Origin: Bacillota bacterium
GTDB lineage: Bacteria; Bacillota; Clostridia; Tissierellales; Peptoniphilaceae
Direction of reading: 5' to 3'
DNA: 32,284 nucleotides
NCBI GenBank assembly: GCA_028724185.1
Contig: JAQYDN010000008.1
Coordinates: forward strand, 1 to 32,284
Shown here: piece by piece, positions 14,791 to 22,283 of the stretch
How positions within the stretch are numbered: the first letter of the stretch is position 1
Layout: each line of letters begins with the position of its first letter
Made by a program: the position numbers and the translations under genes
The notes under the pieces: generated by a model
Told to the model about the DNA's origin: nothing
What the model saw: only the letters and a program-made list of their open reading frames with translations
Databases searched by the model: none

Positions 14791-16158
14791 TTAAAACTGA
14801 AGAATATAATTGGCCGTGACGTTTAAAAATTCCGTATCGTGGGAGACGATAAAGATGATGTTGTCGTCTCGTCGGCACGCCTTGATCAAGCGGGAGATCC
14901 TCGCCATATTGGTATAGTCCATGCCGCTGGTCGGCTCGTCGAAAAAGAGTAGATGCGAGTTATCGGCGAGGACCGAGGCGATGGCGACGCGCTGCTTTTG
15001 TCCACCGGAAAGGCTCATCGGATGCCGATTCCTCGCGCCGTCGAGGTCGAGCGTCTCGAGGATCTCGTCGACTTTCCCGGGATCCGCTTGTCTATTCCCG
15101 AGACATATCTCGTGCTCGACCGAATCGGTGAAGAGCTGGTGGTTGACGTCCTGCATGACGAGGGAAGACATGCGGAGTCGATCTTTTTTCGAGAGTCGTC
15201 TACCGTGAAAGTAGATGGACTCTTTCGAATGTTTCTCGACGCCGATCAAACACCGAACAAAGGTCGACTTGCCGCGACCGTTTGCGCCGACGATGCCGTA
15301 GATGTGTCCCGTTTCAAACGCCGCGTCCTCGACGACGAGGCGGCCGTTCCCCTGAGGGAAGGGGTATTCGAGTTTTTTTATTTCGAGCGAGCCCTTATCG
15401 GGAAGCGAGGGGACGGCGAGCGGTGTCTTTTCTCTGCTCCTCAGACCGAGCGCGCGTAAATTTTCTTCGGAGAGTGCAGCGAATTCTCGCGCCGCGTATT
15501 CGCATTTGACGCGGCCGTCGTCGATGAGGACGATTCGATCGGCGAGGTCCAGGAGATAATAGAGGCGGTGCTCCGCGAGGATAAGGGTCTTACCCTTTTT
15601 CTTTAAAATGGCGAGCATTTGTTTGACGATGTCGATGCTCTCTTCGTCGAGGTTGGACGAGGGCTCGTCCAAGAGGACGACGTCCGTTCCCGCGATGTAG
15701 CTCGAGGCGAGAGAGAGGATTTGTTTTTCTCCGCCGGAGAGTTTGAAGATGTCCCGGTTCAACAGATGCTCGATCGGAAAGACGCGGAGCATATCCTCTA
15801 AGCGCAGATCCATGTCCTCTCTCGACAGGCCGATGTTTTCTAAATAAAAGAGTAGCTCCAAGGTGGTATTGACGTTGAAGAAATGGGTCTTCGGGTTCTG
15901 AAACACGCTGGAGACGAGCATCGAAATTTCATACAGTTCCATCTCTCGACTGTCCCGTCCGTCGATGACGATCTTCCCCGTCACGTCCGCGCGGTCGTAT
16001 CGCGTCGCGAGTCCGTTGATCGCGTGGATAAGCGACGACTTTCCGCTGCCGCTCTCGCCCGTAAAGAGGACGCACTCATCGCTTTGAATCTCGAGTGAGA
16101 TATCCGTGAGCACGGTTTTTTCGCGATACGATAAGGTTAAGTGTTCGATCGTTACCAT
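14791..16158 (-). CDS. ECF transporter ATPase, two ATPase domains fused (EcfA)
   Basis: 455 residues with two complete ABC ATPase domains. First domain: Walker A GESGSGKSS (34-42), signature KLSGGEKQ, Walker B VVLLDEPSSNLDEES, switch His in LAEHRLYYLL. Second domain (from about 240): Walker A GANGRGKST, signature SLSGGQKQR, Walker B LLFFDEPTSGMD, switch His in IVSHDTEF. It powers the EcfT/S-component importer encoded just upstream. The ATG at 16158 is preferred over 16164 because AGGAGG (16170-16165) touches the latter but is 6 nt from the former. Overlaps ecfT by 7 nt. Last gene of the operon. Confidence 0.9.
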   Translation of the reverse strand: MVTIEHLTLSYREKTVLTDISLEIQSDECVLFTGESGSGKSSLIHAINGLATRYDRADVTGKIVIDGRDSREMELYEISMLVSSVFQNPKTHFFNVNTTLELLFYLENIGLSREDMDLRLEDMLRVFPIEHLLNRDIFKLSGGEKQILSLASSYIAGTDVVLLDEPSSNLDEESIDIVKQMLAILKKKGKTLILAEHRLYYLLDLADRIVLIDDGRVKCEYAAREFAALSEENLRALGLRSREKTPLAVPSLPDKGSLEIKKLEYPFPQGNGRLVVEDAAFETGHIYGIVGANGRGKSTFVRCLIGVEKHSKESIYFHGRRLSKKDRLRMSSLVMQDVNHQLFTDSVEHEICLGNRQADPGKVDEILETLDLDGARNRHPMSLSGGQKQRVAIASVLADNSHLLFFDEPTSGMDYTNMARISRLIKACRRDDNIIFIVSHDTEFLNVTANYILQF

Positions 16159-16838
16159 AGCCATCCTCCTATCACGAATCCGAACAGGATCAGCAAGAAC
16201 GCCAAGTCGACGGGCCGGAATGTCACGGGCGTGTACCTCGTCTTCGCCGCGGGGTTTTCGATCGCCTTGGTCTCGGCCGCCTTGGAGATGTCCTCGGAGA
16301 TAGTGGAGGAGACGATGAGGAGCGGAACCGCGACGTATTCGACGTAGGCGAGGGGATTTTTGCGCGAAATTCCCCGTATTTTCATCGCCGTCTTGATGTG
16401 CTTTCGCTCCTCCCGAAAGGAGGGAAAGAAGCGAAACATCACGGCGATCGGAATCGACAGATTTTTCGGAAGTTTCAACTTGTCCATGGACGTGACGATG
16501 CTTCCGACATCGGAGGTCTTGATCATCAAATTGCCGGCGAGAAAGGGCAGGATAAACATGCGGACGACGGCGAGAAGTGAAATCACCATTTTTAAGAGGA
16601 CGGGGTAGCGGCCGATCATGTTTAGATTCGGGAGCAGAAAGAGAAGGCCGAACAAGACGAGGGAGCGGGCGGCATCTCTCTTCCATCCGTTTCGATAAAA
16701 CAGAAAGGAGAGGATGAAGACGATCGCCCACTCCGAGATCGGGTGAATCGGATGGACGACGGTGAGTCCGAGCAAAAACGTCGCGACGAGCTTCACGACG
16801 GGGTTGGGATTTAAGCGGCTGTTTAAGGCGACGGGCAT
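16152..16838 (-). CDS. ECF transporter transmembrane component EcfT
   Basis: 228 residues with several membrane segments (for example LVATFLLGLTVVHPI, FILSFLFY, LVLFGLLFLLPNL, DLAFLLILFGFVIGG). The cytosolic coupling helix region FRFFPSFREERKHIKTAMKIRGISRKNP carries the x-Arg-Gly signature by which EcfT contacts the ATPases. It links the S component to the double ATPase. The start overlaps the S-component stop as TAATG, and the end overlaps the ATPase start, so translation of the three is tightly coupled. Confidence 0.87.
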   Translation of the reverse strand: MPVALNSRLNPNPVVKLVATFLLGLTVVHPIHPISEWAIVFILSFLFYRNGWKRDAARSLVLFGLLFLLPNLNMIGRYPVLLKMVISLLAVVRMFILPFLAGNLMIKTSDVGSIVTSMDKLKLPKNLSIPIAVMFRFFPSFREERKHIKTAMKIRGISRKNPLAYVEYVAVPLLIVSSTISEDISKAAETKAIENPAAKTRYTPVTFRPVDLAFLLILFGFVIGGWLW

Positions 16839-17422
16839 TATACGATCCCCGCTTTGTTAAAGTGTTTCTTTAACAAAGCTTTGCCGATGTAGGCGCCGAT
16901 CACGTCGCCGATGAATGCGCCGACATAGACGAGCGCCATATGGGGGTAGGTGATGAGACGTTCGAGCGTGCGGGCATATTCCTCTCCCATCATCGGCACC
17001 GTCATCGCGATATAGCGATCCTTCGCGAGGAGCATCTGCATGAGCGAGCCGCAGATCCAAGTGTTAAAGACGGCGAAGGAGAGCATATTGTACTTAAACG
17101 AGCGGTAGCGTCCCTTCCGTCGGATGAGCTCGGCGATGAACATGACGACGAGTCCGTGAACGAACACGACGTAGGTGTGGCCCATGACAAACATCACGAG
17201 CGGCGAGAGGATCCCCAATATAAACAGCGCCCACGGTTTTTGGACTTTTGCCATAAACAACATGACGACGACGCCCGTCACGATACCTAAAATGGTCGGA
17301 TAGATCAGAAACAGGATCGGGACCATCCCGATCATGCCGACGGTAAACATCAGCACGAAGTAGATGACCGCGAAGACGCCGATGGTGACGAGGTCTTTTA
17401 CTTTTAATGGATTCGTATTCAT
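16838..17422 (-). CDS. ECF transporter substrate-binding (S) component, MptD-like family
   Basis: 194 residues, about six membrane segments. The N-terminus (LKVKDLVTIGVFAVIYFVLMF) has the usual S-component lead-in helix, and the rest resembles the MptD/Trep_Strep family of putative ECF S components. These bind the transported compound; for this family the substrate is not settled from sequence. GAGGAGG lies 5 nt before the ATG. Its place between two YbtPQ-like half-transporters and EcfT/EcfA, under an AraC-type regulator, suggests a metal chelate or heme-like compound; that is inference. Confidence 0.83.
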   Translation of the reverse strand: MNTNPLKVKDLVTIGVFAVIYFVLMFTVGMIGMVPILFLIYPTILGIVTGVVVMLFMAKVQKPWALFILGILSPLVMFVMGHTYVVFVHGLVVMFIAELIRRKGRYRSFKYNMLSFAVFNTWICGSLMQMLLAKDRYIAMTVPMMGEEYARTLERLITYPHMALVYVGAFIGDVIGAYIGKALLKKHFNKAGIV

Positions 17423-17438
17423 AATTCCTCCTCGGTGA

Positions 17439-19160
17439 TTAATAGACGAACGCTTCCGCCATCTTCGTCTTTTCGATCAGATTTCGATAGGTGGCGGAGT
17501 GTTCCAAGAGATCCCGATGGCTTCCCAAGCTTTCGACCTTCCCGTCGTTTAAGACGACGATCTTGTCGACGTTTTCGATGGATTTCAGCCTGTGCGAGAT
17601 GATGATGACGGTCTTGTCTTTAATTAATCGGTTGAGACTCGCTTGGATCTTCTTTTCGTTGTCGACATCCAGGCTCGCCGCGATCTCATCCAAAATCAGG
17701 ATCGGCGCGTCCTTTAAAAAAGCGCGGGCGATGGAGAGTCTCTGCCGTTCTCCGCCGGACAGTTCCGCGCCGTTTTCTCCGACGACGGTGTCGTATCCGC
17801 GGTCCAATTTTTCGATGAAGTCCGTGCAGTGGGCGAGTTCGGCGGCCCGCTTGACCTCTTCGTCGCTCGCGTCTTTTCGGCCGATGCGAATGTTTTCGAG
17901 AATACTCGTATTAAATAAGGTAACATCTTGGAAGACGATGGAGGTCTTTTCGAACAGGGATTTGGTCGAGATGCCCTTCATGTCTTTTCCGTCGATCAAA
18001 ATGTGACCGCCGTCGTAATCGTAAAGTCTCGAGATTAACCGGAGGATACTGGTTTTTCCGCTTCCGCTGGCCCCGACGAGCGCCGTGACCTCTCCCTGGT
18101 TGGCGGTAAAGCTGACCCCGTTTAAGATCGGGCGGTCGCCGTCGTAGGCGAAGCGGACGTCTTTCAACTCGATATCGACGTGTTTCAACTCGATGTCGTC
18201 GCCCTCCTGCAACGGTTGTTCCTTAAATTCGTTCAGGCGGTTGATCTTCGGCGTGAGGTAAAAGATCTCCATCATCGATTCCTTCGAACTGTCGATGACG
18301 TCTTTTATTTTAATCGCCGCGAGCAGGTAGCCGATGAGGTAAAGTGTGTTGATTTCCCCGATCGCGATGAGTTTAATGCCCGAGATGATGACGACGGCGA
18401 GGCCGACGAAGGAAAAGAGCATCGAGATGGACATCACCCAAAGGGTGAGACTTTCCGATTTAAGGTGCACTTTTTCGCTTTCGTCCATCTTTCGATAGAG
18501 GTGACTTCTCATATCGTCGGCGAGATTAAAACTCTTGATCTCTTGTTGCATCTCGATGGTTTCCTGGAAGAGTTCGGAGTTTTTCCTTAAAATGTCGTAA
18601 TATTTTGTGTGTTCCCGCTCCTGAACGCGCTTGGAGATCGGGATAAATAGAAAACTGAGAAGTGAGGGGACGATGACGGCGAGCCCCATCTTGACATTAC
18701 CTGCGAGCATCATCGCGGAGATCAGGGGAAAGAACAGCGCCATGCCGCCTATTTTCGGAATGGAGTGGCTCATCGCGTGCTCGATTCCCTCGATGTCGGA
18801 CATAATCGTCTGTGAGATATCGGAGAGATTATGTTTTGAGAAGTAAGACAGCGGAAGCTTTGAAATATCTTCGGCCGTTCGAATGCGAAGATTCGCGCTC
18901 TCTTCATACGTTGTGCTGTAGAGTTTGTCGTATTCCACGCTCAAAGAAGCGTAGAGTGCGATTAGTGTGGCGACGCAAAAGCCGATGTAGAATCCGGTGC
19001 TTCGCGTATGATTTAAGAGAACGTCATCGGCTAAAAACATGAGGATTAAGACGGGGAGCATGCCGGCGCAGTAGACGAGAAAAGAAGCCCACGTGGCCTT
19101 GACTAAATTGCCCGCGCCCTCATCTGTCAGAGCAAATCTCTTTTTATAAAACGCCTTCAT
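17439..19160 (-). CDS. ABC half-transporter (permease-ATPase), YbtQ/IrtB-like
   Basis: 573 residues. Exporter-fold membrane domain (about 20-310, six segments) followed by an ATPase domain: Walker A GASGSGKTS, Q-loop VFQDVTLF, signature LSGGERQR, Walker B LILDEIAASLD (catalytic Glu present) and switch His in IISHRLKS. It probably forms a heterodimer with the next gene upstream, which overlaps it by 17 nt. GGAGGG lies 6-7 nt before the ATG. Half-transporters of this fold in the Ybt/Irt group import iron-siderophore complexes although the fold is that of exporters; the direction cannot be proven from sequence. Confidence 0.9.
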   Translation of the reverse strand: MKAFYKKRFALTDEGAGNLVKATWASFLVYCAGMLPVLILMFLADDVLLNHTRSTGFYIGFCVATLIALYASLSVEYDKLYSTTYEESANLRIRTAEDISKLPLSYFSKHNLSDISQTIMSDIEGIEHAMSHSIPKIGGMALFFPLISAMMLAGNVKMGLAVIVPSLLSFLFIPISKRVQEREHTKYYDILRKNSELFQETIEMQQEIKSFNLADDMRSHLYRKMDESEKVHLKSESLTLWVMSISMLFSFVGLAVVIISGIKLIAIGEINTLYLIGYLLAAIKIKDVIDSSKESMMEIFYLTPKINRLNEFKEQPLQEGDDIELKHVDIELKDVRFAYDGDRPILNGVSFTANQGEVTALVGASGSGKTSILRLISRLYDYDGGHILIDGKDMKGISTKSLFEKTSIVFQDVTLFNTSILENIRIGRKDASDEEVKRAAELAHCTDFIEKLDRGYDTVVGENGAELSGGERQRLSIARAFLKDAPILILDEIAASLDVDNEKKIQASLNRLIKDKTVIIISHRLKSIENVDKIVVLNDGKVESLGSHRDLLEHSATYRNLIEKTKMAEAFVY

Positions 19161-20901
19161 ATCCGACCCTCCAATCGTTCGCGCGGTTGTATTGGTTCAT
19201 GAGGTATTTGTACTTGGAATCCCGGCACATGAGTTCCGCGTCCGTTCCCCGTTCGATGATTTTTCCCTTATCCAAGACTAAGATCTCGTCGACCGCGCGT
19301 ATGCTCGAGAGCCGGTGGGCGATCATGATGACGGTCTTTTTGCGGATTAAGTTTTTAAACGCCTTTTGCAATTCGTGTTCGTTGTCCGGGTCGATCGCGG
19401 CGGACGCCTCGTCCATAATAATGATGTCGGAGTCTTTTAACATCGCCCGGGCGATCGCGACGCGTTGTTTTTCGCCGCCGGATAAGTAGACGCCCTCGGA
19501 GCCGATGACGGTGCGCTCCCGTTCGGGGAATTTTTCCAAAATCGCGTCACATCCCGCGAGGTGAAGTGCCCGCAAGACCTCTTTTCGCGAGGCACCTTTC
19601 TTCGCCAAGGCGACGTTGTCGTAGATGCTCGTCTTAAAGAGTTTGGGATCTTGAAATACGAAGGAGATGGCTCCGATGATGGCCTTTCGCGAGTAACGCT
19701 CGAGCGGCTTGCCGCCGATTTTAATGGCGCCCTGATCGACCTTGTAAAATCCCGAGATAAGTTTTGCGATGGTCGACTTGCCCGATCCGGAACTTCCGAC
19801 GAGCGCGTAGGACTTTCCCTCCTCCAACGTAAAGGACAAATCCTCCAAGACGGGCGTCTCGTTATAGCTGAAGGTGACGTGTTCAAACGCGATGTCGTGG
19901 TTTTTAAAGACGTCCTCGTCTCCGAAGGTCAAGTTATCGGCCTGCATATCGGCATACAGCGCTTCCAACGTGTCGACCGCGTAATTTCCCTGGAAGATGT
20001 ACATGCCGACCCACATAATGCGCATATACGAGACGAACAGGACGCCGCTTAAAAGAAAGATCATGACGAGGTCGGTGACCAAGACGGCGGGATCTCCCAG
20101 TCGATCCGTCCACAAGGCGACGGGAATCATAAGTATGGCGATTAAGCCGAACAGGAGCCATTGAAACGAGACGTAGGGTTTTTTACAACTCAATGCGTAC
20201 TCGTAGGCGTATTTCGAATAATCTCTGATGGCCTTATAGAGCGCCTTAAACGATTGGACGTCGGCGCCGAAAATTTTAACGACCTGCATCCCCCGGACAT
20301 ATTCGACGGTTTCGGCGCTCAATGTCGCGAGCGCGTCTTGGTAGATCTTCATAAAGCCGTCTTCGCCGCCCATCATGTGTGCGATGATGAGGCCGCTTAC
20401 GATCGTGAGGGCGAGCAGCGTGAGTCCGACCCGAAGGTCGATGATAAAACCTAACATAATTGCAAAAGCGGGCACCAGAAATGCCTGCGCGCTGTCGGGA
20501 ATGAGGTGGGCGACGACTTGGTGTGTCTGCGCCGCATTGTCGTCGATAATTTTTCGGATTTTTCCGGTCGGATTCAAGTCGAAAAATCGGAAGCTCGCCC
20601 CTTCCAGACCGTCGATGCCCCGTTTTCTCAGGTTGGTTTCCAATCGGAACCCCAAGATATGAGAAAAATAGCCGGATGCGATGTAGAGCACCGCGCCCGA
20701 TGTCAGGACGATCGCCGCCTTGGCCGCCAAGCCGTCGGCAGAGGCCACGTTGCCCTCTACGACGAGATCGCGTAAAAATCGATAGATATAAAAATATCCA
20801 AAGACCGTGACAAACGCCGAGACGGCGGAGAGAAGCCCGGCGAGGTAGCCGAAGTACTTTTCTCTGTCGACGTAGGCGAAGAGTTTTTTATATATATTCA
20901 T
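19144..20901 (-). CDS. ABC half-transporter (permease-ATPase), YbtP/IrtA-like
   Basis: 585 residues. Six-segment membrane domain (about 15-310), with the stretch FFDLNPTGKIRKIIDDNAAQTHQVVAHLIPD typical of the group associated with siderophore-type importers. The ATPase domain has Walker A GSSGSGKST, Q-loop VFQDPKLF, signature LSGGEKQR, Walker B IIMDEASAAID and switch His in MIAHRLSS. No extra N-terminal siderophore-reductase domain such as IrtA carries. First gene of the five-gene operon; GGAGG lies 5 nt before the ATG. Divergent from an AraC/YbtA-like gene, which supports control by the imported compound. Confidence 0.9.
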   Translation of the reverse strand: MNIYKKLFAYVDREKYFGYLAGLLSAVSAFVTVFGYFYIYRFLRDLVVEGNVASADGLAAKAAIVLTSGAVLYIASGYFSHILGFRLETNLRKRGIDGLEGASFRFFDLNPTGKIRKIIDDNAAQTHQVVAHLIPDSAQAFLVPAFAIMLGFIIDLRVGLTLLALTIVSGLIIAHMMGGEDGFMKIYQDALATLSAETVEYVRGMQVVKIFGADVQSFKALYKAIRDYSKYAYEYALSCKKPYVSFQWLLFGLIAILMIPVALWTDRLGDPAVLVTDLVMIFLLSGVLFVSYMRIMWVGMYIFQGNYAVDTLEALYADMQADNLTFGDEDVFKNHDIAFEHVTFSYNETPVLEDLSFTLEEGKSYALVGSSGSGKSTIAKLISGFYKVDQGAIKIGGKPLERYSRKAIIGAISFVFQDPKLFKTSIYDNVALAKKGASRKEVLRALHLAGCDAILEKFPERERTVIGSEGVYLSGGEKQRVAIARAMLKDSDIIIMDEASAAIDPDNEHELQKAFKNLIRKKTVIMIAHRLSSIRAVDEILVLDKGKIIERGTDAELMCRDSKYKYLMNQYNRANDWRVGYEGVL

Positions 20902-20925
20902 AAGTCCTCCTTCTTATAGACGATG

Positions 20926-20941
20926 CCGCGCGATCGCGCGG
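20926..20941. repeat. 16-bp perfect palindrome in the ABC operon leader
   Basis: CCGCGCGATCGCGCGG, all G+C apart from the central AT. In RNA it would form a 6-bp GC stem with a GAUC loop. If the -10 at 20954-20949 is right, the transcript begins right at this palindrome, about 25 nt before the ribosome binding site. It could stabilise the 5' end or bind a regulator. Confidence 0.6.
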
Positions 20942-20948
20942 TGAAAGA

Positions 20949-20957
20949 ATTATCCCT
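20949..20957 (-). promoter_or_regulatory. ABC operon -10 overlapping an AGGGATAA box
   Basis: On the minus strand, AGGGATAA (20957-20950) contains GATAAT (20954-20949), a likely -10. The -35 position (about 20977-20972, AATCTC) is poor, as expected of a promoter that needs an activator. The same 8-mer occurs twice in front of the divergent regulator gene. Confidence 0.5.
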
Positions 20958-20973
20958 TTTAGACGGAAATAGA

Positions 20974-20985
20974 GATTGATCAATC
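20974..20985. repeat. 12-bp palindrome GATTGATCAATC
   Basis: Perfect palindrome near the middle of the divergent region, beside the expected -35 of the ABC operon. Candidate binding site for a dimeric regulator. Confidence 0.45.
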
Positions 20986-21055
20986 ATATCTTTCCTCTTG
21001 ATTATATAGTTCGCATGGTATATGCTACAATCATTTCGAAGGAAATGAGTCTCAT

Positions 21056-21079
21056 AGGGATAATGTCTAATAGGGATAA
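21056..21079 (+). promoter_or_regulatory. Two direct AGGGATAA boxes before the AraC-type gene
   Basis: ATAGGGATAA occurs at 21054-21063 and again at 21070-21079, a 16-nt period. The second copy overlaps the ribosome binding site AAGGAG (21078-21083). Direct repeats are typical AraC-family sites. The promoter of the regulator itself is unclear: TTGATT (20998-21003) followed by TATGCT (21021-21026) at 17 nt is the best candidate, and would place these boxes downstream of the start, fitting self-repression. Confidence 0.55.
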
Positions 21080-21088
21080 GGAGAGAAA

Positions 21089-22081
21089 ATGAGTCGGTAT
21101 TACGAGTTTGTCAAAGAGTTTATGGCGTGCGAGGAGTGTCGGCACGACCCGAAGTATTCGAGCGCGGGACATACGTTTTGTATCCACGCGGACGATCGGG
21201 AGGGCATTTATTGGTTTTACGAATCGGATAATTTCATCATCGACATCCACGACTTTTTTATTAAGAAAGAAATTGTGGATGAGGATGCGACGATCATGAG
21301 CGATTATATGTCCGTCTACTCGTCCTACATCGTGAGCGCCAACGGCGAGACGTTTAACCCCTACCGAACCCTCGAGCCGCACTCGCTCTACGTCCTGGAC
21401 TTTTACGACATCGGCGACAATTATCGTTTTTTATTGCACGGCAACTCGACTTATCTGGGGGTGGCCGTCGCCTTTAAGAAGGAATTTTTAGAGGCGCACT
21501 TAAAGACCCTCGGCGTGGCGCCGGAGCCGTTTTTCTCGGACGTGTTTTCGAATAACCGGTCCATTTTAACGAAGTCGCTCGAGCCGATCGCGATGGATAT
21601 ATTAAATTGCAAGATGGAGGCGCCCGCCGCGAATATCTTCTTCGAGGCCAAGGCGAAGGAGTGGATGAGTCGGATGATCGACGCCTACTTAAACAGAAAA
21701 GAGGTCTCGATCTCGCCGGACGACGAGGAGGCGCTCGAAAATGTAGCCAACTACCTCGACGATCACTACGCGCTCAATGTCCATCAACAGACATTGGAAA
21801 AAATTTCGACGATGAGCGGCACCAAGTTGAAGAAATTATTTAAGGAAAAGTATCAGCTGAGCATCACGGAGTACACGCAGAGGCGGCGGATGAATATGGC
21901 GGAAGTATTGCTGCTCAACACGCCGCTCAGCATCAAGGAAATCGCGGAATCGGTCGGGTATTCGTCGCATAGTAAATTCAGCGCCTACTTTAAAAAGTAC
22001 AAGGGGATGTATCCGCGCGAAGTGCGCAAGCTCTCCAAGGAAGGGCGGGAGGTCGCGACCTGCGAGCAATGCGACAAGTAA
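21089..22081 (+). CDS. AraC-family regulator, YbtA/PchR-like
   Basis: 330 residues. The N-terminal 200 or so (sensor part, with Cys-rich MACEECRHD near the start) matches nothing I can name. The C-terminal double helix-turn-helix (about 222-320) is clear: VHQQTLEKISTMSGTKLKKLF, TQRRRMNMAEVLLLN, then IKEIAESVGYSSHSKFSAYF. The phrase MSGTKLKKLFKEKYQLSITEY resembles regulators of siderophore uptake (PchR, YbtA). AAGGAG lies 5 nt before the ATG. Probably activates the divergent ABC/ECF operon when the substrate is bound, and may repress itself. It ends with two more cysteines (ATCEQCDK), so a metal- or redox-sensing role is possible. Confidence 0.88.
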   Translation: MSRYYEFVKEFMACEECRHDPKYSSAGHTFCIHADDREGIYWFYESDNFIIDIHDFFIKKEIVDEDATIMSDYMSVYSSYIVSANGETFNPYRTLEPHSLYVLDFYDIGDNYRFLLHGNSTYLGVAVAFKKEFLEAHLKTLGVAPEPFFSDVFSNNRSILTKSLEPIAMDILNCKMEAPAANIFFEAKAKEWMSRMIDAYLNRKEVSISPDDEEALENVANYLDDHYALNVHQQTLEKISTMSGTKLKKLFKEKYQLSITEYTQRRRMNMAEVLLLNTPLSIKEIAESVGYSSHSKFSAYFKKYKGMYPREVRKLSKEGREVATCEQCDK

Positions 22082-22240
22082 GTTATATAAGAAGGAACGC
22101 CGCACGATGAAAGGCGAGCTTTTAGGGGTTCGTCTTTGCGTCGATATCTGCAGGTTCCGTTCGATCGCACCATCGATCCGAAGGCGGATTAAAAGATGCG
22201 GGCCTCGAAACAATATGGACCATGTGAATAAAGCCATTAA

Positions 22241-22272
22241 AAAAAGCCTCTCGAGATGCCGAGAGGCTTTTT
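22241..22272. terminator. Bidirectional terminator between araC-type gene and proS
   Basis: AAAAAGCCTCTCG / CGAGAGGCTTTTT, 13-bp perfect stem with a 6-nt loop. The preceding 22082-22240 holds no gene I can support. Confidence 0.92.
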
Positions 22273-22283
22273 GATTGAAGTCA

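Noticed and set aside
22107-22274. A 55-codon small frame after the AraC-type gene, AAGGA 10 nt upstream
   Set aside because: It runs through the terminator stem and ends in its T-run, and its Arg/Cys-rich sequence resembles nothing. Most likely chance.
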